A stretch of DNA of 62,309 nt. Origin: CF-161 sp035259145. GTDB lineage: Bacteria > Chloroflexota > Dormibacteria > Dormibacterales > Dormibacteraceae. Below the pieces are notes generated by a model. That model ran no database searches and was not told where the DNA came from. It was given only the letters and a program-made list of their open reading frames with translations. The stretch is from contig DATFWQ010000135.1 of the NCBI GenBank assembly GCA_035259145.1, positions 1 to 62,309 of the forward strand, given 5' to 3'. The position numbers were made by a program, and so were the translations under genes. This document shows, piece by piece, positions 58,801-62,309 of the stretch. The stretch's first letter is position 1, and each line of letters starts with the position of its first letter.

Positions 58801-60474
58801 ATGCTTGAAGAGCTCCACGTGCGGGACCTGGCCCTTGTCGACAGCGCCCGCGTCCGGTTCGGCCCCGGCCTGAATTTGCTGACTGGCGAGACCGGCAGCG
58901 GCAAGTCGCTCATCGTGGACGCGCTCGGTCTCTGCCTGGGATCACGCGCGAGCACTGACCAGATCCGGCAGGGGGCGGATCGAGCCTGCGCGGAGGCTGT
59001 GTTCGACATCGCCGAGGTAGCACCTGCCAGACGGGCACTCGATACCTTCGGCCACGAGCCGGCGGGCGAGCTGGTGCTGACCCGAGAAGTAGGGCGCCGC
59101 GGCGTCGCTCGGATCAACGGCCGGCCGGCCGCACCCGGGCAGCTGCGCGACCTCGGCAGAAGTCTGGTGGGGATCCACGGGCAGCACGATCAGCGGCTGC
59201 TCGTGGACCCTCAGGCTCAGACCCTGCTCCTCGACTCGTTCGGGGCTGCTCTCCCGGCGCGGGAGGCGGTCGAGGCTGCGCACGAGACCTGGATCGACGC
59301 CGGGCGGCGGCTCGCCGACCTCCAGCGAATGCAGGCGCGTGGCCAGCGGGAGGAGGAGTACCTCCGCTGGCAGCTCGAGGAGCTGAGGGCGGCCGATCTC
59401 AGGCCCGGCGAGGACGCCGAGCTGACGGCTGAGCGTTCGGTCGTGCGTCACTCCGCCAAGCTCGTGGAGCTGATCGGCGCCGCGGTCGGGGCTCTGCGTG
59501 CCGAGGAGGGACTTCCATCCGCCGTCGGCGGCGTGAGGGGTGCCTCCGAGCTCGATCCGCGGCTGACCGAGGTGGCCGACCGGCTCGAAGTGCTGGACTC
59601 TGAGCTGGCCGACGTGAGCGCCGGACTCCGTCGCTACCTCGATGAGCTGGACGCCGACCCTGCGCGTCTGGAGCAGATCGAGGCGCGCCTGGCCGCGCTT
59701 GAGCAGATCAAGCGCAAGTACGGGGGCAGCATCGATGCCGCGGTGGGAGAGCGTGAGCGGCTGGAGTCTCAACTCGGTCAGATGGCCGATCTCGGGGCTG
59801 CTCTCGAGACCGCCGAGCGAGAGGTGGCCGAGGCGCGCGCCGGGCTGGACCGTGCGGCGGCTGAGCTCACCGATCTGCGTGCTGAAGCTGCAGGACGGCT
59901 CACGCGTGCCGTCACCGAGGAGCTGAGCGGCCTCCGTCTGGGAGGGGCGGTCTTCGAGGCACGTCTGGTGTCGCGGCAGGATGTCGCCGCCGATGGTGCT
60001 GAGGAGGTCGAGATGCGGTTCTCGGCCAACCCCGGCGAAGTGCCCGCGCCGCTTGCCAGGGTCGCATCAGGCGGAGAGCTGTCGCGTGTGATGCTGGCAA
60101 TTCGGGCCGCCGGCGCCGAATCAGAAGAACTCCCCACCCTGGTCTTTGACGAGGTTGACGCGGGCATCGGTGGAGAGGCCGCCGTCCAGGTCGGCCTGCG
60201 ACTGAAGGCGCTCGGAGCCAAGCGGCAGGTCCTGGTCGTCACCCACCTGGCGCAGATCGCGTGTTTCGCCGACCATCACCTGATCGTGGAAAAGGCTCGC
60301 GACGCCGACGGCCGCCACGTCGTCCGGGTTCGCGAGCTGGTCGCCGAAGAAGAGAGGGCCTGTGAGCTGGCGCGCATGATGAGCGGCACGATCACGGAAA
60401 AGGCGCTGGCTCGCGCACACGAGCTGATAGATGAGGCTGGAACCGGTGGCCTCCATTTGCGGGTCGCCTCATGA
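58801..60474 (+). CDS. recN: DNA repair protein RecN
   Basis: SMC-like ATPase acting at double-strand breaks. ATG 58801 (MLEELHVRDLALVDSARVRF) sits 7 bases after the -10 box; ATG 58792 overlaps that box and is rejected. Walker A LLTGETGSGKSLIVDALGL, coiled-coil arms from about 155 to 380, signature LARVASGGELSRVMLAIRA, Walker B TLVFDEVDAGIGGEAA, and LVVTHLAQIACFADHH. 557 residues. SOS-type operator upstream. Confidence 0.96.
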   Translation: MLEELHVRDLALVDSARVRFGPGLNLLTGETGSGKSLIVDALGLCLGSRASTDQIRQGADRACAEAVFDIAEVAPARRALDTFGHEPAGELVLTREVGRRGVARINGRPAAPGQLRDLGRSLVGIHGQHDQRLLVDPQAQTLLLDSFGAALPAREAVEAAHETWIDAGRRLADLQRMQARGQREEEYLRWQLEELRAADLRPGEDAELTAERSVVRHSAKLVELIGAAVGALRAEEGLPSAVGGVRGASELDPRLTEVADRLEVLDSELADVSAGLRRYLDELDADPARLEQIEARLAALEQIKRKYGGSIDAAVGERERLESQLGQMADLGAALETAEREVAEARAGLDRAAAELTDLRAEAAGRLTRAVTEELSGLRLGGAVFEARLVSRQDVAADGAEEVEMRFSANPGEVPAPLARVASGGELSRVMLAIRAAGAESEELPTLVFDEVDAGIGGEAAVQVGLRLKALGAKRQVLVVTHLAQIACFADHHLIVEKARDADGRHVVRVRELVAEEERACELARMMSGTITEKALARAHELIDEAGTGGLHLRVAS

Positions 60475-60561
60475 CCGAGGACAGCCCGGCGCCGCCGCCA
60501 GGCTGCCCGGTGGCGGGGGGATCGCGGCACGGCTCCAACTCGATAGATTTGGCCCCAATCG

Positions 60562-61458
60562 ATGCGATACGCGATCCTCGGCGCAGGCGGCGTCGGACTG
60601 CTGGTCGGCGGTGCACTTGCCCTTGCCGGTCATCCGGTTCGCCTGATCCTGCGGCCAGACGCGCGGGACCTTTATCCGGGAGGAGTCCATGTCAAGAGCG
60701 CGCTCCTGGGTGAGTTCGACGTCGACGTCCCCGCCAGCACCCGGCTCGATCGTGAGATAGACGTTCTCTGGGTGACGGTCAAGGCTACTCAGCTGGAAGA
60801 CGCTCTCCGGCTGGCATCGCCAGCCGTCAGTCCTCAGGCGGTTGTAGTCCCCCTACTGAACGGCGTCGACCACGTGTCGCGTCTCCGCGAGGTGTACGGG
60901 AATCAGGTCATCGCAGGCGCCATCCGCGTCGAGTCGGAACGCGTCGGCCCGGGTCAGGTCGTACACGCGGGCCAGCTTGTCTCGACGGAGCTGGCGCCAC
61001 CTCCACCGCTGCGGGGCCGCGCCGAAGCGATAGCGGACGAGATGCGGCGAGCAGGCCTGCCCTGCGTCGTCCGCGAGCGTGAGGCGGACGTGATGTGGGG
61101 CAAGCTCGCGCTGCTGGCTCCTTTCGCGCTCGGCACGAGCAGCCTCGGCATGCCCATTGGGCCGGCGCGTGAGGACCCCGAGCTGCGCCGGCTGATGCTG
61201 GAGGCGATCCAAGAGATCTGCGAAGTCGCCACCACTGAGGGTGCGCAGCTCGAGCCCGCGGTCTTCTTCCAAGCCCTACTGGACCTGCCGCACCTGATGC
61301 GTTCATCAATGCAGAAGGATCTCCAGGCGGGGCGGCAGCCGGAGCTGGATGCCATCGCTGGAGCGGTGCTGCGGCGAGGACGGGAACGGGGCATTCCGAC
61401 TCCGGCGACAGCGGAACTGGTTCGGCGCCTTGGCGGATCGCAGAGCCAGAACCTTTAG
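60562..61458 (+). CDS. panE: 2-dehydropantoate 2-reductase family protein
   Basis: Reduces ketopantoate to pantoate with NADPH in CoA synthesis. 298 residues: AILGAGGVGLLVGGALALAG, VTVKATQLEDAL, VVPLLNGVDHVSRLRE, catalytic lysine in DVMWGKLALLAPFALGTSS, and C-terminal ARGIPTPATAE-like RGIPTPATAELVRRLGG. Related reductases use other oxo-acids, so panE is probable rather than certain. Its last 29 bases overlap the next gene. Confidence 0.87.
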   Translation: MRYAILGAGGVGLLVGGALALAGHPVRLILRPDARDLYPGGVHVKSALLGEFDVDVPASTRLDREIDVLWVTVKATQLEDALRLASPAVSPQAVVVPLLNGVDHVSRLREVYGNQVIAGAIRVESERVGPGQVVHAGQLVSTELAPPPPLRGRAEAIADEMRRAGLPCVVREREADVMWGKLALLAPFALGTSSLGMPIGPAREDPELRRLMLEAIQEICEVATTEGAQLEPAVFFQALLDLPHLMRSSMQKDLQAGRQPELDAIAGAVLRRGRERGIPTPATAELVRRLGGSQSQNL

Positions 61459-62122
61459 CGGCCCGGGCGACCCCCGCCTTAGCCGGGCGCTCTGCATCGT
61501 GGCTCATCCGGACGACGTCGACTTCTTCGCAGCCGGCACCGTCCTTCTGATGACGCGCAACGGCGTGACTGTCGATTTTGTGCTGGCCACGTCGGGAGAC
61601 AAGGGCAGTCGCGACCCTTCCACGTCGGCCGCGGAGCTGGCGGCCAGTCGGGAGCGGGAGCAACTGGCGTCAGCGGCGGTGCTCGGCGCCAGCCGCGTCG
61701 AGTTTCTCCGTCACGGGGACGCCGAGCTGGTGGACACTCTGGAGCTCCGTGGCGAGCTCGTTCGAGAGATACGGCGCAGCCGCCCGGATGTCCTGCTGAC
61801 GTTCGACCCTACCCCTGCCTACCGGCAGCACCCGGATCATCGAGTGGTCGGGCGGGTGGCGCTCGATGCCGCCTGGCCGTGCGCACGCGACCCGCTGACC
61901 TACCCCGAGATGGGGCCGCCGCACGAGACGGCGGAGGCCTGGCTGTTCGGCAGTCCGCGCGGGACTCGGGCAGACCTGAAGGTCGACGTCCGCGAGGTGC
62001 TCGAGCTCAAGATCGCCGCTCGCCTGGAGCATCGGAGCCAGACACGCGACCCGGTGGACATGGCGCGACGCTGGCGCCATGTAGCCGGTCAGGAGCGCTT
62101 TCTGCAGGTCGACCTTCGCTGA
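61430..62122 (+). CDS. PIG-L family N-acetyl-glucosaminyl deacetylase
   Basis: Zinc deacetylase of the PIG-L/MshB/BshB family. 230 residues from TTG 61430. Zinc motif in LCIVAHPDDVDFFAAGTVLL, later QHPDHRVVGRVALDA with the third ligand; VLATSGDKGSRD is also typical. Substrates in the family include GlcNAc-inositol and GlcNAc-malate in thiol synthesis; the one here is unknown. It starts within panE, so the two are translationally coupled. Confidence 0.88.
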   Translation: MADRRARTFSGPGDPRLSRALCIVAHPDDVDFFAAGTVLLMTRNGVTVDFVLATSGDKGSRDPSTSAAELAASREREQLASAAVLGASRVEFLRHGDAELVDTLELRGELVREIRRSRPDVLLTFDPTPAYRQHPDHRVVGRVALDAAWPCARDPLTYPEMGPPHETAEAWLFGSPRGTRADLKVDVREVLELKIAARLEHRSQTRDPVDMARRWRHVAGQERFLQVDLR

Positions 62123-62190
62123 ACAGCGGTGCGCTCATCCGGACGCAACCCGTCTGTCGTGAGTCAGAAGGTCGTCGAGCAGATTGCGCA

Positions 62191-62207
62191 GGCACGCCAA
62201 GCGTGCC
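62191..62207. terminator. hairpin after the PIG-L gene
   Basis: GGCACGC-CAA-GCGTGCC, a perfect 7-bp stem with a 3-base loop 69 bases after the stop, followed by CCTT. Likely terminator although the U tract is short. Confidence 0.5.
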
Positions 62208-62216
62208 CCTTGACGT

Positions 62217-62249
62217 CCGGCATAGGCCGCCGGAGCCGCAATATGCCGG
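62217..62249. repeat. 8-bp inverted repeat near the right edge
   Basis: CCGGCATA (62217-62224) and TATGCCGG (62242-62249), separated by 17 GC-rich bases. Could be a second terminator stem or an operator of a gene beyond the window. Confidence 0.4.
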
Positions 62250-62309
62250 CGAGTCGCTATCCCCCTGACTCACCTTGAGCATCCGGCTCGGGCGCAGGGG
62301 AGGGCTACC

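Noticed and set aside
62123..62309. A short leftward open frame at the right edge
   Set aside because: It has no family resemblance or ribosome binding site and overlaps two hairpins that look like a termination region.

Overview
This is a high-GC chromosomal window with about 67 protein genes and almost no accessory DNA. I see no rRNA, tRNA, CRISPR array, insertion sequence or prophage. The gene content is bacterial and Gram-positive-like (Terrabacteria): a rpsP-rimM-trmD-rplS-rnhB cluster, a rpsB-tsf-pyrH-frr-uppS-cdsA-dxr-rseP-ispG cluster, a SigF/RsbW-type pair, Ku plus ATP-dependent ligases, a type-3 ProRS, and a baseplate-J-like envelope protein beside an FtsA-like ATPase. Together these suggest a Dormibacterota/Chloroflexota-type lineage or a deep relative of Actinomycetota. 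That placement is inference from gene content only.

Layout. 1-3251: trmI (cut by the edge), mdh, ftsY and a PHP phosphoesterase. 3341-6708: IMPase, an Lrp-like stand-alone domain, a methyltransferase and a LigB-type DNA ligase. 6806-11771: ylxM-ffh-rpsP-khpA-rimM-trmD-rplS-rnhB-yraN (SRP, ribosome maturation, RNA removal). 11960-17619: an inserted block with a ligase + Ku end-joining pair, an ABC exporter and an MBL hydrolase. 17773-30416: yifB-dprA-topA, then ribosome/translation, lipid and MEP isoprenoid genes. 30509-33467: a leftward dihydropyrimidinase-like gene and an acyl-CoA ligase. 33703-41130: proS, bifunctional rel, an MBL hydrolase, hisS, aspS. 41131-44196: a repeat-rich gap, small envelope proteins, and an anti-sigma/sigma pair. 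44197-53441: alaS, FtsA/PilM-like ATPase, baseplate-J-like protein, ruvX, DUF1292, mltG, aroE, prepilin peptidase and a PH-domain protein. 53515-62122: aroB-aroQ-efp-asp23-nusB-xseB-DUF212-tlyA-nadK, then recN, panE and PIG-L.

Start-site reading gave the most distinctive signals. Five genes (PHP, IMPase, aspS, aroB, tlyA) have conserved N-termini lying upstream of any usable ATG/GTG/TTG, and in each a CTG sits where the protein should begin. Three of these are CTGA stop/start overlaps, and two have a good Shine-Dalgarno. Several other genes (rnhB, yifB, recN) show TTGNCA-N17/18-TAGGNT ending 7 nt before the start codon, which predicts leaderless mRNAs. In recN a LexA-type palindrome fills the promoter spacer. 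A dispersed family of CGAAG/CTTCG hairpins occupies several intergenic gaps, one of them next to an unresolved uppS start. The FtsA-like/baseplate-J-like pair at 46725-49612 is the best candidate for an undescribed cell-envelope system.
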